64,000 bases of DNA from Candidatus Litorirhabdus singularis (GTDB taxonomy: Bacteria; Pseudomonadota; Gammaproteobacteria; Pseudomonadales; Halieaceae). The translations under genes and the position numbers were made by a program. Location: contig NZ_SHNN01000001.1 of the NCBI RefSeq assembly GCF_026262625.1, forward strand, positions 992,001 through 1,056,000, written 5' to 3'. A model generated the notes under the pieces. The model was given only the letters and a program-made list of their open reading frames with translations, ran no database searches and had not been told where the DNA came from. Below, piece after piece: positions 8,453 through 16,612 of this stretch; within the stretch, counting starts at the first letter, position 1; every line of letters starts with the position of its first letter.

Positions 8453-9469
8453 ATGAGCGCCACTGTTAACCGCCAGTATATTCTTGCCTCACGTCCAAAG
8501 GCGCTGCCAACCCCGCAAGAGGTGCCGTTGGTTGAGTCACCAATGCCTGTACCTGCCGAAGGCGAAATCGTCATCCACAACCGCTATATATCGCTCGATC
8601 CGGCCATTCGCGGTTGGATGAGTGACGTTCCCAACTACATTGAGCCGATACCTGTGGGTACCAAGGTCTGGGCTACCGGTATTGGCGTGGTGGTTGAGAG
8701 CCGCAGCCCTGACTTCGCCGTCGGTGATATTGCGCTGGGCATGAATGCCTGGGAAGACTACACCTGCTGTGATGCTGCAGTAGCTTCTAAAATTGAAGAC
8801 ACAATGGGCTTGCCGCTGACCACTTTTCTCAGCATTCTCGGCGCGACCGGCATGACCTCCTATTTTGGCCTGCTGGATGTGGGTAAGCCGCAAGCCGGCG
8901 AGACTCTATTAGTTAGTGGCGCAGCAGGCGCCGTTGGCTCAGTAGTGGGTCAGATTGGCAAACTGATGGGCTGTCGGGTGATTGGTCTGGCGGGTGGTGA
9001 AGACAAGTGCCGTCAGGTGGTGGATGAATTTGGTTTTGACGACGTCATTGACTACAAGGCTACTACCGATCTGGCAGTGGCTATTGCCCAGAAGTGTCCA
9101 GACGGCGTAGATATTTATTGGGAGAACGTGGGCGGCGATATGCTCGATGCGGTGCTGCTTAATCTCGCTCATCGTGCTCGCATCGTATTCTGTGGCTGGA
9201 TAGCGACTTACAACGACACCGAGCAGCGCCCGGGACCCAAGAACCTGTGGCAATTACTGGCCAAGAGTGCGCGCTTTGAAGGCTTTGTAATCAAGGACTA
9301 CGTCGAACAGTTCCCCGAGGGCATTGCTGCCATGGGGCAGTGGCTAGCCGAGGGCAAAATCGTCTATAAAGAGCAGGTGGTTGAGGGTCTGGAAAATACC
9401 CTCGACGCGTTTCACATGCTGTTTGACGGCCGTAACACAGGCAAACTGATTGTTAAAATATCAGACTGA
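8453..9469 (+). CDS. NADP-dependent medium-chain oxidoreductase (enone/quinone reductase type)
   Basis: 338 aa from the ATG at 8453 (MSATVNRQYIL), the likely family start; an ATG four codons upstream at 8441 is also in frame. It is a medium-chain dehydrogenase/reductase without zinc ligands: the N-terminal PAIRGWMSD segment, a nucleotide-binding motif in LLVSGAAGAVGSVVGQIGKLMG, and VDIYWENVGGDMLDAVLLNL, as in the leukotriene B4 12-hydroxydehydrogenase/curcumin reductase group that reduces carbon-carbon double bonds next to a carbonyl with NADPH. A paralogue lies at 15600 in the acyl-CoA cluster. It is transcribed from a promoter overlapped by a predicted TetR operator. Role in the pathway: probable enone reduction. 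Confidence 0.88.
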   Translation: MSATVNRQYILASRPKALPTPQEVPLVESPMPVPAEGEIVIHNRYISLDPAIRGWMSDVPNYIEPIPVGTKVWATGIGVVVESRSPDFAVGDIALGMNAWEDYTCCDAAVASKIEDTMGLPLTTFLSILGATGMTSYFGLLDVGKPQAGETLLVSGAAGAVGSVVGQIGKLMGCRVIGLAGGEDKCRQVVDEFGFDDVIDYKATTDLAVAIAQKCPDGVDIYWENVGGDMLDAVLLNLAHRARIVFCGWIATYNDTEQRPGPKNLWQLLAKSARFEGFVIKDYVEQFPEGIAAMGQWLAEGKIVYKEQVVEGLENTLDAFHMLFDGRNTGKLIVKISD

Positions 9470-9479
9470 TCCGACTGTT

Positions 9480-10307
9480 TTAGAAGCTGTAGGTCAGGTA
9501 CAGCTGAGCGCCGTCAAACTTGAAGTCATACTCTTCCTTTTTGTCGCCTTGATCATGCTTGAGGTCGACATTGGTGTACTGATAACCGATTCCGCCGCCG
9601 AAGTGCTCAGTAAAGCGATACTCTAGCGCGGCCGACAGATAGCTGAAGGACCCTTCATAGTCATCGTAGCTGGCGCTGAGCCAGCCAGCATCAGCTTTGG
9701 CAGAGATTCTGTCAGTGAAGGCGTAGATGCCGTACAGCCGAAGGTTTGGGACCGGTGCGAGAAATTCATCGCTCTGACTTTCAAACTCGACCAAGGGTTC
9801 ATCGTCAAGGCGCAGAGAGCCAGCTAGTCCTGCAGAAAGGTCAAAGGCATGGATACCCAGTCCAATTCCGGCCTCGGAGCGGTCGCTTTTGTGAAACGCG
9901 TAGGCAACGTCGATGACATAAGCGTCAGCGGTTAGTTTGGAGCTAAGTTCGGCGCCAGCAACATATTCCTGGCCGTCAAAATTAAAGTCTTCGGTGATAA
10001 CGACTAGGCCGTCGCTGTCCCAGCGATTAAATGAGAAGTTTAGTGACCATCTTTCGCCAAAGCGCCAGCGAAAACCGGCCCAGGGAGTGTTGGTTGTTTT
10101 ATCCAGGCCCAGCGTTTCCAGGTCGACAGGTGTTTCCGGCAATGGTGGCCGAGAAACCGTGATATCGCCTGCGAGATCGTTACGCAGGTAGCCTAGTTTG
10201 AAGGTAAACTTGTCATCCAGCACCGGGTTAACAGCATCGGCGCTAACCTGTTGCACGGCACCGAGTGCTGCTACAAGCGCTGCACTGCGCAAAGCGATTT
10301 TAATCAC
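9480..10307 (-). CDS. Outer-membrane beta-barrel protein of unknown function
   Basis: 275 aa from a GTG at 10307, chosen because AGGGGAATAG lies just upstream; an in-frame ATG at 10328 has no Shine-Dalgarno sequence. From the GTG the protein has a compact signal peptide (IKIALRSAALVAALGAVQQVSA) and then alternating aromatic strands ending in QLYLTYSF, a terminal phenylalanine typical of outer-membrane barrels. Mature length of about 250 aa suits an 8-strand barrel. Segments such as WAGFRWRFGERWSLNFSFNRW and YLSAALEYRFTEHFGGGIGY resemble OmpW/OmpA-like barrels, but I do not recognise a specific family. It lies tail to tail with the oxidoreductase at 8453. It could be a passive channel for a hydrophobic substrate; this is a guess from context. 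Confidence 0.72.
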   Translation of the reverse strand: MIKIALRSAALVAALGAVQQVSADAVNPVLDDKFTFKLGYLRNDLAGDITVSRPPLPETPVDLETLGLDKTTNTPWAGFRWRFGERWSLNFSFNRWDSDGLVVITEDFNFDGQEYVAGAELSSKLTADAYVIDVAYAFHKSDRSEAGIGLGIHAFDLSAGLAGSLRLDDEPLVEFESQSDEFLAPVPNLRLYGIYAFTDRISAKADAGWLSASYDDYEGSFSYLSAALEYRFTEHFGGGIGYQYTNVDLKHDQGDKKEEYDFKFDGAQLYLTYSF

Positions 10308-10403
10308 ACCTATTCCCCTTTTGAACATAATGACTTATCAAGGCGCCAAGATAGACGTTTAGCGCTTGAATTACAATTGAGAACAGGCCGTACAAGTGCC
10401 GCT

Positions 10404-10835
10404 TCAGCCGGGATAGGGCTGGTAGGCTGCGCTGTAATCTGCAGGCCCGTGATACATGACATGGTAGCGACGCTCGGCGAATAACCATTGGCCATCTTCC
10501 AGTCGATACTTATCGTCGTAAACGCCCAACACCAGTGATGCGTCACCTTCTGTCGGCTTGGTGTGCTCAGTGATATACCAGCGGCCGCTGGCGGTATCGC
10601 CATCGACTTTGATGGTGCCGGAGTTCAGCATCATGATGGCGAATTCGAAAGAGCCCATGGCGCCCTGCCAGAGGTTGAATACCTCTTCGCGGCCGCGCAC
10701 TTCCATGCCCATCAAAAACCACACGCTATCTTCACTCCAGGTAGCCTTCCAGGCATCTCCATCGTAGCGATTGACGGCATCGATATATTCGGCGACCAGA
10801 TTGCGAATGGCCAATTCTGCAGCGACATCTGACAT
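10404..10835 (-). CDS. SnoaL-like (NTF2 superfamily) small protein
   Basis: 143 aa, cytoplasmic. The start MSDVAAELAIRNLVAEYIDAVNRYDGDAWKATWSED is the classic N-terminal helix pair of SnoaL_4/NTF2-like proteins, followed by the curved sheet (TASGRWYITEHT, DDKYRLEDGQWLFAERRYHV). Such proteins can be isomerases, dehydratases, cyclases or the small subunits of ring-hydroxylating oxygenases, so the activity is open. It is divergent from the DUF35-thiolase-Rieske operon and shares a promoter region holding a predicted TetR operator at 10868. It might assist the Rieske oxygenase, which has no obvious beta subunit nearby, but it is shorter than typical beta subunits (about 160-190 aa). Confidence 0.82.
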   Translation of the reverse strand: MSDVAAELAIRNLVAEYIDAVNRYDGDAWKATWSEDSVWFLMGMEVRGREEVFNLWQGAMGSFEFAIMMLNSGTIKVDGDTASGRWYITEHTKPTEGDASLVLGVYDDKYRLEDGQWLFAERRYHVMYHGPADYSAAYQPYPG

Positions 10836-10867
10836 GGGTTTTGTCCTCTTTCAGCGTGTAAATAAAA

Positions 10868-10885
10868 AGAAACAGACTATACTGT
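10868..10885. promoter_or_regulatory. Predicted TetR operator, copy 4
   Basis: AGAAACA-gact-ATACTGT in the divergent promoter between the SnoaL-like gene and the DUF35 gene. It is the most divergent of the five copies but keeps the A-tract and T-tract flanks and contains ACAG-N6-CTGT, a perfect inverted repeat. Confidence 0.5.
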
Positions 10886-10956
10886 TTTTTAGATTTTGAG
10901 CCTGATACTATGACCGATTCCTCTGTCATAAACAACAATTACAGGAGGCTGAGGCC

Positions 10957-11391
10957 ATGACTTCTGCTACACAGCAGCGACCTATCGCTGACGGTTTATT
11001 TACCTGGCCCGCGGGTTCACCAGCTCTGCTGGGCTCACGCTGCCAAACTTGCGACAAGGTCGCTTTTCCCGCGCAGGGCAGCTGTACCGCCTGTTGCTCC
11101 ACCGATGTAAAGGTAGAAGAGCTTCCAGCTCGCGGTAAACTCTGGACTTACACGATCCAGCGCTTTATGCCGAAATCGCCCTACAACAGTGGCGAGACGC
11201 AGGAGACTTTCAAGCCCTATGGGGTTGGCTATGTGGAATTGCCCGGCGCGCTGTGCGTTGAGGGCCGTTTGACCGAAAGCGACCCCGAGAAACTTAAAAT
11301 AGGGATGGATATGGACGTTATTTTCTACCCTTATCGAAACGAAGCCGATGGCACCGAAGTCATCAGTTTTGCTTTCCAACCCGTTGCCTGA
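10957..11391 (+). CDS. DUF35 OB-fold/zinc-ribbon acyl-CoA-associated protein
   Basis: 144 aa. An N-terminal zinc ribbon (Cys residues in CQTC and CTAC, C-X2-C-X10-C-X2-C, about residues 31-48) is followed by the OB-fold domain with ARGKLWTYTIQRF, GYVELPGALCVEGRL and MDMDVIFYPYR. Proteins of this family form complexes with thiolase-like enzymes; in steroid side-chain degradation the DUF35 part of ChsH2 partners the aldolase Ltp2. The next gene is a thiolase-like enzyme starting ten bases after this stop, exactly the expected pairing. First gene of the plus-strand operon 10957-17425, with AGGAGG about ten bases before its ATG. Confidence 0.9.
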   Translation: MTSATQQRPIADGLFTWPAGSPALLGSRCQTCDKVAFPAQGSCTACCSTDVKVEELPARGKLWTYTIQRFMPKSPYNSGETQETFKPYGVGYVELPGALCVEGRLTESDPEKLKIGMDMDVIFYPYRNEADGTEVISFAFQPVA

Positions 11392-11401
11392 GGAGACTAT
11401 C

Positions 11402-12544
11402 GTGGACGTAGCAATAGTAGGAATAGGAATGCATCCGTTTGGCCGGACTCCGGCTCTCACCGGTTTGCAGCAAGGCGCCTATGCGGCGCGTGAAGCACTG
11501 AAAGATGCTGGTGCCCAGTGGTCAGACATGCAGTTTGCCTATGGCGGCAGCGCCAGCTCTGGCAGCGCCGACGCTTTGGTCAACGAGTTAGGGCTTACCG
11601 GACTGCCTTTCACCAATGTCGCCAATGGTTGCGCTACCGGTGGCAGCTCTTTGATGTCAGCGTATAACGCGGTCAAATCGGGCGAGTTTGATGTGGGCAT
11701 GGTGGTGGGTTTTGACAAACATGACCGTGGCGCGTTTAACGCCGACCCCAAGGCCTTGGGTTTACCTGAGTGGTACGGCGAAGTCGGCATGATGATGACG
11801 ACCCAGTTTTTTGCCATGAAAATCACCAAGTACATGCATGATTTCGGCATTACCAATGATGGCCTGGCGCGGGTGTCTGAAAAAGCCTTTATCAACGGCG
11901 CGATGAACCCCAATGCCTGGCGTCGCAACCCCATTGGTCTGGAAGAAATCCAGAACGGTATGATGGTGAGCGATCCGTTGACCAAATATATGTTTTGCTC
12001 TCCCTCGGAAGGTGGCGTGGCCTTGATCGTGTGTCGTGCCGATCAGGTGAGCCGCTATACCGACAAGCCCGTATTCATCAAAGGCGCCGCGCTGCGTTCG
12101 CGCCGCTATGGTTCTTTCGAAGTGTTCGCTCCCTCGCAGGCGCTGGAACAAGTGCCCGGGCCAACGGTTGATGCCTCAAAAGCCGTCTTTGAAATGGCCG
12201 GAATGGGCCCCAAGGATATCGACGTGGCGCAATTGCAGGATACTGAGGCTGGTGCCGAGATAATGCATATGGCAGAAAATGGCTTCTGTGAAGACGGCGA
12301 GCAGGAACACATGCTGGCCAATGGAGAGACTCGGGTAGACGGGCGTCTGCCGGTTAATACCGATGGCGGCTGTATCGCCAATGGTGAGCCCATTGGCGCC
12401 AGCGGCTTGCGTCAGATTCATGAAAACGTAGTGCAACTGCGCGGCCAGGGTGGCGAGCGTCAGGTGCCGGGTGACCCGAAAGTTGGTTACACCCATGTAT
12501 ACGGTGCTCCCGGCATCAGTGCCGTGACAATTCTTCAGCGCTAG
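11402..12544 (+). CDS. Thiolase-superfamily enzyme, SCP-x/Ltp-like, with altered catalytic residues
   Basis: 380 aa from the GTG at 11402, preceded by GAGGAGA at a good distance; a frame-extending ATG at 11348 lies inside the DUF35 gene. The thiolase fold is clear: VAIVGIGMHPFGR at the start, VANGCATGGSSLMSAY with the nucleophile-position cysteine, and GGCIANGEPIGASGLRQ near the end. Two usual catalytic features differ: the HP of the GHPIG motif is EP here, and the C-terminal CxGGG loop reads YGAPGIS without cysteine. This pattern belongs to lipid-transfer-type members and suggests carbon-carbon cleavage other than classic thiolysis, perhaps aldolytic as in Ltp2. It is paired with the DUF35 gene upstream. 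Confidence 0.88.
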   Translation: MDVAIVGIGMHPFGRTPALTGLQQGAYAAREALKDAGAQWSDMQFAYGGSASSGSADALVNELGLTGLPFTNVANGCATGGSSLMSAYNAVKSGEFDVGMVVGFDKHDRGAFNADPKALGLPEWYGEVGMMMTTQFFAMKITKYMHDFGITNDGLARVSEKAFINGAMNPNAWRRNPIGLEEIQNGMMVSDPLTKYMFCSPSEGGVALIVCRADQVSRYTDKPVFIKGAALRSRRYGSFEVFAPSQALEQVPGPTVDASKAVFEMAGMGPKDIDVAQLQDTEAGAEIMHMAENGFCEDGEQEHMLANGETRVDGRLPVNTDGGCIANGEPIGASGLRQIHENVVQLRGQGGERQVPGDPKVGYTHVYGAPGISAVTILQR

Positions 12545-12564
12545 GATAAAGGTGGAAACAGAAT

Positions 12565-13965
12565 ATGAATGAAAAAATAAAACTGACACCAGAGCAGATC
12601 GCTGCTCGCAACCCTTCCTGGAACTATCAGGACCTGTTGGACGGCGAAGTTAATGCGGTGCCTGACGCGCTGCGCGCCAGTACCGAGCCGTATCTGGGTA
12701 GTGATAATATTCCTATTGAGCGCTGGACCTCGCGTGAGTTCTACGACCTCGAGGTTGAAAAAATGTGGAGCAAAACGTGGCAGATGGCGTGCCGCGAGTC
12801 GCATATCGCCAACCCCGGCGACTATCATGTCTACGATGTTGCCAAATACTCGATACTGGTTGTGCGCAATGAAGCCGGCGAGATCAAGGCGCATCACAAT
12901 TCCTGTCTGCACCGAGGTCGCGCACTCAAGCGTGGCACGGGTACCGATGCTAAAGAGTTACGCTGCCCTTATCACGGCTTTACCTGGAGTCTGGATGGTG
13001 ATTTTGTGGGCGCGCCCTGCCAATGGGATTTTCCCCACGTAGACGAAGACAACTTTGCGCTGCCAGCCGTGAAAACCGCGACCTGGGGTGGCTGGGTGTT
13101 TATCAATATGGACCCGGATGCACAGGAGCTGGAAGAGTACATGGGTATTCTGCCGGAGCACTTTAAGCGCTGGCCTGCGGAGCGTCGTTATGTGGCTATG
13201 CACGTGCAAAAAGTCATTAACGCCAACTGGAAAGCAGTGGTTGAAGCCTTTATCGAGTCTTATCACGCCCTTGTAACCCACCCGCAGTTGCTGCCTTATC
13301 AGGGTATTGAAAACTCGCAGTATGATGTTTGGGGTGACAATGTCAGTCGCACCATTACCAGTTCAGGGACCATTAACCCCAGCCATGAAGACGAGTACAC
13401 TCAGGCTGACAGTGTGGCTTATATTGCCGGTGCTGATTCCGCGCTGGTGGGTGAGACTGAGGCCGTGACTGAAAGCGGCGACGATATGTTGGCTCGTGAT
13501 GTTCTGGCGAATAAAAACTACGCAGATTTCAGCGAACAGGCCGGTGAAGACCTGCGTGAATACTCGACAAAAGCCGAGTTGATGGACGCCATTTTGTATC
13601 TGCTGTTTCCGAATTTTGCGCCTTGGGCGGGTTATGGCCCGGTACTGACGTATCGGCACCGCCCTAACGGCAACGACCACAAAAGCTGCGTTATGGATAT
13701 CTTCATTCTCGCTCAGTATCCCGAAGGCGAGGAGCGCCCTGCTGATGCCACCACGGTGCGCTTGGAAGCGGAGCAACCCTTCTCGGACGCAGAGGAAGTT
13801 ATGGGCGCAGGTCTGGCCCGGGTTTTTGACCAGGATGGTTCCAATTTGCCGCAGGTGCAGCGCGGTATGGAGGCGTCAGCAGCCGGAGAAGTTGTTTTGG
13901 GCAACTATCAGGAAGTCCGCATTCGTCAGTTTCACCGGACGCTGGACAAATACCTGAACGCATGA
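12565..13965 (+). CDS. Rieske non-heme iron oxygenase, large (alpha) subunit
   Basis: 466 aa, cytoplasmic. The Rieske 2Fe-2S site is C114-X-H116 ... C134-X2-H137 (SCLHRGRA, RCPYHGF). The mononuclear iron ligands H234 and H239 lie in EAFIESYHALVTHP, with E231 at the position where naphthalene dioxygenase has the bridging aspartate; a glutamate here is known in carnitine oxygenase CntA and related alpha-only enzymes. No beta subunit, ferredoxin or reductase gene is adjacent, so electrons must come from elsewhere. The gene overlaps the following acyl-CoA synthetase by four bases. Expected reaction: O2-dependent mono- or dihydroxylation or demethylation of an organic substrate. Confidence 0.92.
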   Translation: MNEKIKLTPEQIAARNPSWNYQDLLDGEVNAVPDALRASTEPYLGSDNIPIERWTSREFYDLEVEKMWSKTWQMACRESHIANPGDYHVYDVAKYSILVVRNEAGEIKAHHNSCLHRGRALKRGTGTDAKELRCPYHGFTWSLDGDFVGAPCQWDFPHVDEDNFALPAVKTATWGGWVFINMDPDAQELEEYMGILPEHFKRWPAERRYVAMHVQKVINANWKAVVEAFIESYHALVTHPQLLPYQGIENSQYDVWGDNVSRTITSSGTINPSHEDEYTQADSVAYIAGADSALVGETEAVTESGDDMLARDVLANKNYADFSEQAGEDLREYSTKAELMDAILYLLFPNFAPWAGYGPVLTYRHRPNGNDHKSCVMDIFILAQYPEGEERPADATTVRLEAEQPFSDAEEVMGAGLARVFDQDGSNLPQVQRGMEASAAGEVVLGNYQEVRIRQFHRTLDKYLNA

Positions 13966-15569
13966 CCTCGTTGGCGCCGGATCGGCTAGAGCGGGATGGA
14001 CCGCTCTGGCGCAACACAACGATTGCTCTGGAGGCCTGGCGTAAAGCAGAAGAAGTGGGTCACCGGGTGGCCATATTTCTTGAGCACGAGCCAGATGCAA
14101 CCTATGCGTCGCTGGCCCTTGAGGCGCGGCGCCTGATCGTCGGTTTACAGGGTTTAGGCCTGCAGGCTGGCGATGTTATCAGCTTTCAGTTGCCCAATTG
14201 GCGCGAGGGCGCGCCCATCGATATCGCCGCTGCTGCGTTGGGGTTGGTGGTGAATCCTATTGTTCCCATCTATCGCGATGCGGAGCTGCGCTACATTCTG
14301 AAGGATGCGCGTACCAAGGCGTTCTTTATACCCGAGCAGTATCGCAGTATTAACTACATCAATATGGTGCAGTCACTGCGTGATGAATTACCGGATTTGG
14401 AGCACCTTATAACGGTGCGCTCAGAAGCGGAATACGACAATACTATTCGTTATGAGGCCTTGGTCGATTGTGAACCGGTGGCCATTTCGAGCCTGCCGCC
14501 CAGCGATCCCAATGCGGTCAAATGCCGTCTCTATACCTCTGGTACTACCGGCTTTCCCAAGGCGGTTTTACACACCCACAATACGCTTAATTATGTGCAG
14601 CAGTGCTCTATCCGCCATAGCCAAATCAAATCAGATGACGTCATGGTGATGCCGTCTCCTATTACTCATATCACCGGCTACTCCAGCGGCCTCAACATGA
14701 GCTTTATGAGTGAGGGCCGCAGTGCCTTGATGGAGCGCTGGGACGCTGACAAGGCCATCGACTATATTCACCGGGTCAAGGGCACCATGACAGTTGGAGC
14801 AACGCCTTTTTTGCAGGAATTGCTGGATGCTGCCGAGCGTCGCGAAGATCGTTTGCCGACTATGCGGCAGTTTTCCTGCGGTGGAGCAGCGGTGCCGCCG
14901 CAGTTGATCCGGCGGGCCTATAAGTCGTTGGACAACTGTATTGCCGTGCGCGTGTATGGCAGTACTGAAGTCCCCCTGGTGACCTACGGCTGGCGCGATG
15001 ATCCGGAACTGGCGGCAACCACTGATGGCCAGTTATATGCCTATGAGATCCAGATTCTAGATGATGATGGCAACCCGGTAGCCGCCGGAGAAGACGGTGA
15101 AATTGCGGCGCGTGGAGCGGGCATGTTATTGGGTTATGCTGATCCGCAGCAGAACGCGGAAGCACATACTGCCGATGGGTTTTTCCTGACCGGCGATATA
15201 GGACACCTGACCCCTGAAGGCGCAGTACTGATTACTGATCGTAAGAAAGATATCATTATTCGCGGCGGTGAGAATCTGAGCGCGAAGGAAATTGAAGATG
15301 CGCTGCATCATCATCCCGCCATTCGTGAGGCGGCTGTCGTGGCGATGCCGCACCCGCGGCTCGGTGAGGGTGTCTGTGCGTTTCTTATCCTCCGCGACTC
15401 CGCGACTCCCCCTACCCTGGCAGACATTGTCGAATTTACCGAAGCTCAACAACTGGCCCGGCAGAAAACACCTGAGCGCATTGAAGTGGTTGCTGAGCTG
15501 CCGCGCACCCCTAGCGGCAAGGTCCGCAAAGACGTACTGCGGAAGCGGCTGAAAGACGAAATTGACTAG
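13962..15569 (+). CDS. Class I adenylate-forming acyl-CoA synthetase
   Basis: 535 aa. ATP/AMP-binding motif TSGTTGFPK at 192-200, the GSTEVP motif (A5-like), LTGDIGHLTPEGAVLITDRKKDIIIRGGEN (A7/A8) and the C-terminal PSGKVRKD with the catalytic K520. It activates a carboxylic acid to the acyl-CoA through an acyl-adenylate, and so would feed the DUF35/thiolase-like and enoyl-CoA hydratase steps encoded on either side. The ATG overlaps the Rieske gene stop (ATGA), implying translational coupling. The substrate could be a cyclic or branched acid; it is not predictable from motifs alone. Confidence 0.92.
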   Translation: MTSLAPDRLERDGPLWRNTTIALEAWRKAEEVGHRVAIFLEHEPDATYASLALEARRLIVGLQGLGLQAGDVISFQLPNWREGAPIDIAAAALGLVVNPIVPIYRDAELRYILKDARTKAFFIPEQYRSINYINMVQSLRDELPDLEHLITVRSEAEYDNTIRYEALVDCEPVAISSLPPSDPNAVKCRLYTSGTTGFPKAVLHTHNTLNYVQQCSIRHSQIKSDDVMVMPSPITHITGYSSGLNMSFMSEGRSALMERWDADKAIDYIHRVKGTMTVGATPFLQELLDAAERREDRLPTMRQFSCGGAAVPPQLIRRAYKSLDNCIAVRVYGSTEVPLVTYGWRDDPELAATTDGQLYAYEIQILDDDGNPVAAGEDGEIAARGAGMLLGYADPQQNAEAHTADGFFLTGDIGHLTPEGAVLITDRKKDIIIRGGENLSAKEIEDALHHHPAIREAAVVAMPHPRLGEGVCAFLILRDSATPPTLADIVEFTEAQQLARQKTPERIEVVAELPRTPSGKVRKDVLRKRLKDEID

Positions 15570-15599
15570 CTAGATCGACTAGAAGGAAGAGAAATAGAG

Positions 15600-16610
15600 A
15601 TGACTACTATGAATAGACAGTTTTTACTAAACGCGCGCCCTGTAGGCGATATCAAACAAACCGATTTTAAAATGATCGAAACCGCAATGCCTGAGCCCGG
15701 CGCTGATGAAGTGCTGGTGCAGGTGCAGTATTTAGCGGTAGAGCCGGCGATGCGTGGCTGGATGGAAAATCGCGCGGATTATGTAGCGCCACTGGAAATT
15801 GGCGATTTGATGCGTGGCTGGGGTGCCGGCAAGGTGATTGAGTCCAACAATGCACGCTATCCGGTGGGCACTATCGTTAGCGGCAGTTTTGGTTGGCAGG
15901 AATACGTGGTCAGCGACGGTAAAACGATACCGTTGCAGGCTGTCCCGGAGGGGGTGGAGACACCAGCTTCTATGGGTGTGCTGGGTATAACCGGTATGAC
16001 CGCTTACTTTGGCATGCTGCATATCGGCAAACCGGTTGCTGGTGATACGGTGCTGGTTTCGGGCGCCGCTGGCGCAACTGGCTCAGTGGCCGGGCAGTTG
16101 GCGCGCATCGCTGGTGCGCGTGTGGTTGGCATGGCAGGGACTAAGGAGAAGTGCGATTGGCTGACCGAGGAGCTTGGGTATGACGCGGCGATTAACTATC
16201 GCGAAGAGGATGTAGCTGCCGCGGTGAAACAGCATTGCCCCGATGGTATTAACGTGTATTACGACAACGTGGGTGGCGAAATCCTTGATATCGCACTGGC
16301 GCGCATTGCAACCAATGCACGAGTGGTCATTTGTGGTGGTATTTCTCGTTATAACCTCACGGGTGAAATCCCTGGTCCGAAAAACTATTTCAATCTGGTT
16401 TTTCGCCGCGCGCGCATGGAAGGGTTTATCTGTGGCGACTATGCCAGCCAGTTTGGCGAGGCCGTAGAGGTTCTCTCCGGCTATCTGAAGAGCGGTGAGC
16501 TTAAGCATCGCGAAACTATTCTGGATGGGTTTGAGAACACGCCTGAAGCATTAAAGAGCCTCTTCAGCGGCAGCAACATGGGCAAGCAGTTGGTGCGGGT
16601 AGCGGACTGA
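15600..16610 (+). CDS. NADP-dependent medium-chain oxidoreductase, paralogue of the 8453 gene
   Basis: 336 aa. Same family and layout as the gene at 8453: PAMRGWMENRADYV, VLVSGAAGATGSVAGQLARIAGARVVG for nucleotide binding, then INVYYDNVGGEILDIALARI and GPKNYFNLVFRRARMEGF. No zinc ligands. Members reduce the double bond of alpha,beta-unsaturated carbonyl compounds with NADPH. GAAGGAAGAG lies just upstream of the start. Fifth gene of the operon starting at 10957; the enoyl-CoA hydratase gene begins two bases after its stop. Two such reductases with one regulator suggest two different enone steps, or a duplicated step. Confidence 0.88.
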   Translation: MTTMNRQFLLNARPVGDIKQTDFKMIETAMPEPGADEVLVQVQYLAVEPAMRGWMENRADYVAPLEIGDLMRGWGAGKVIESNNARYPVGTIVSGSFGWQEYVVSDGKTIPLQAVPEGVETPASMGVLGITGMTAYFGMLHIGKPVAGDTVLVSGAAGATGSVAGQLARIAGARVVGMAGTKEKCDWLTEELGYDAAINYREEDVAAAVKQHCPDGINVYYDNVGGEILDIALARIATNARVVICGGISRYNLTGEIPGPKNYFNLVFRRARMEGFICGDYASQFGEAVEVLSGYLKSGELKHRETILDGFENTPEALKSLFSGSNMGKQLVRVAD

Positions 16611-16612
16611 TC

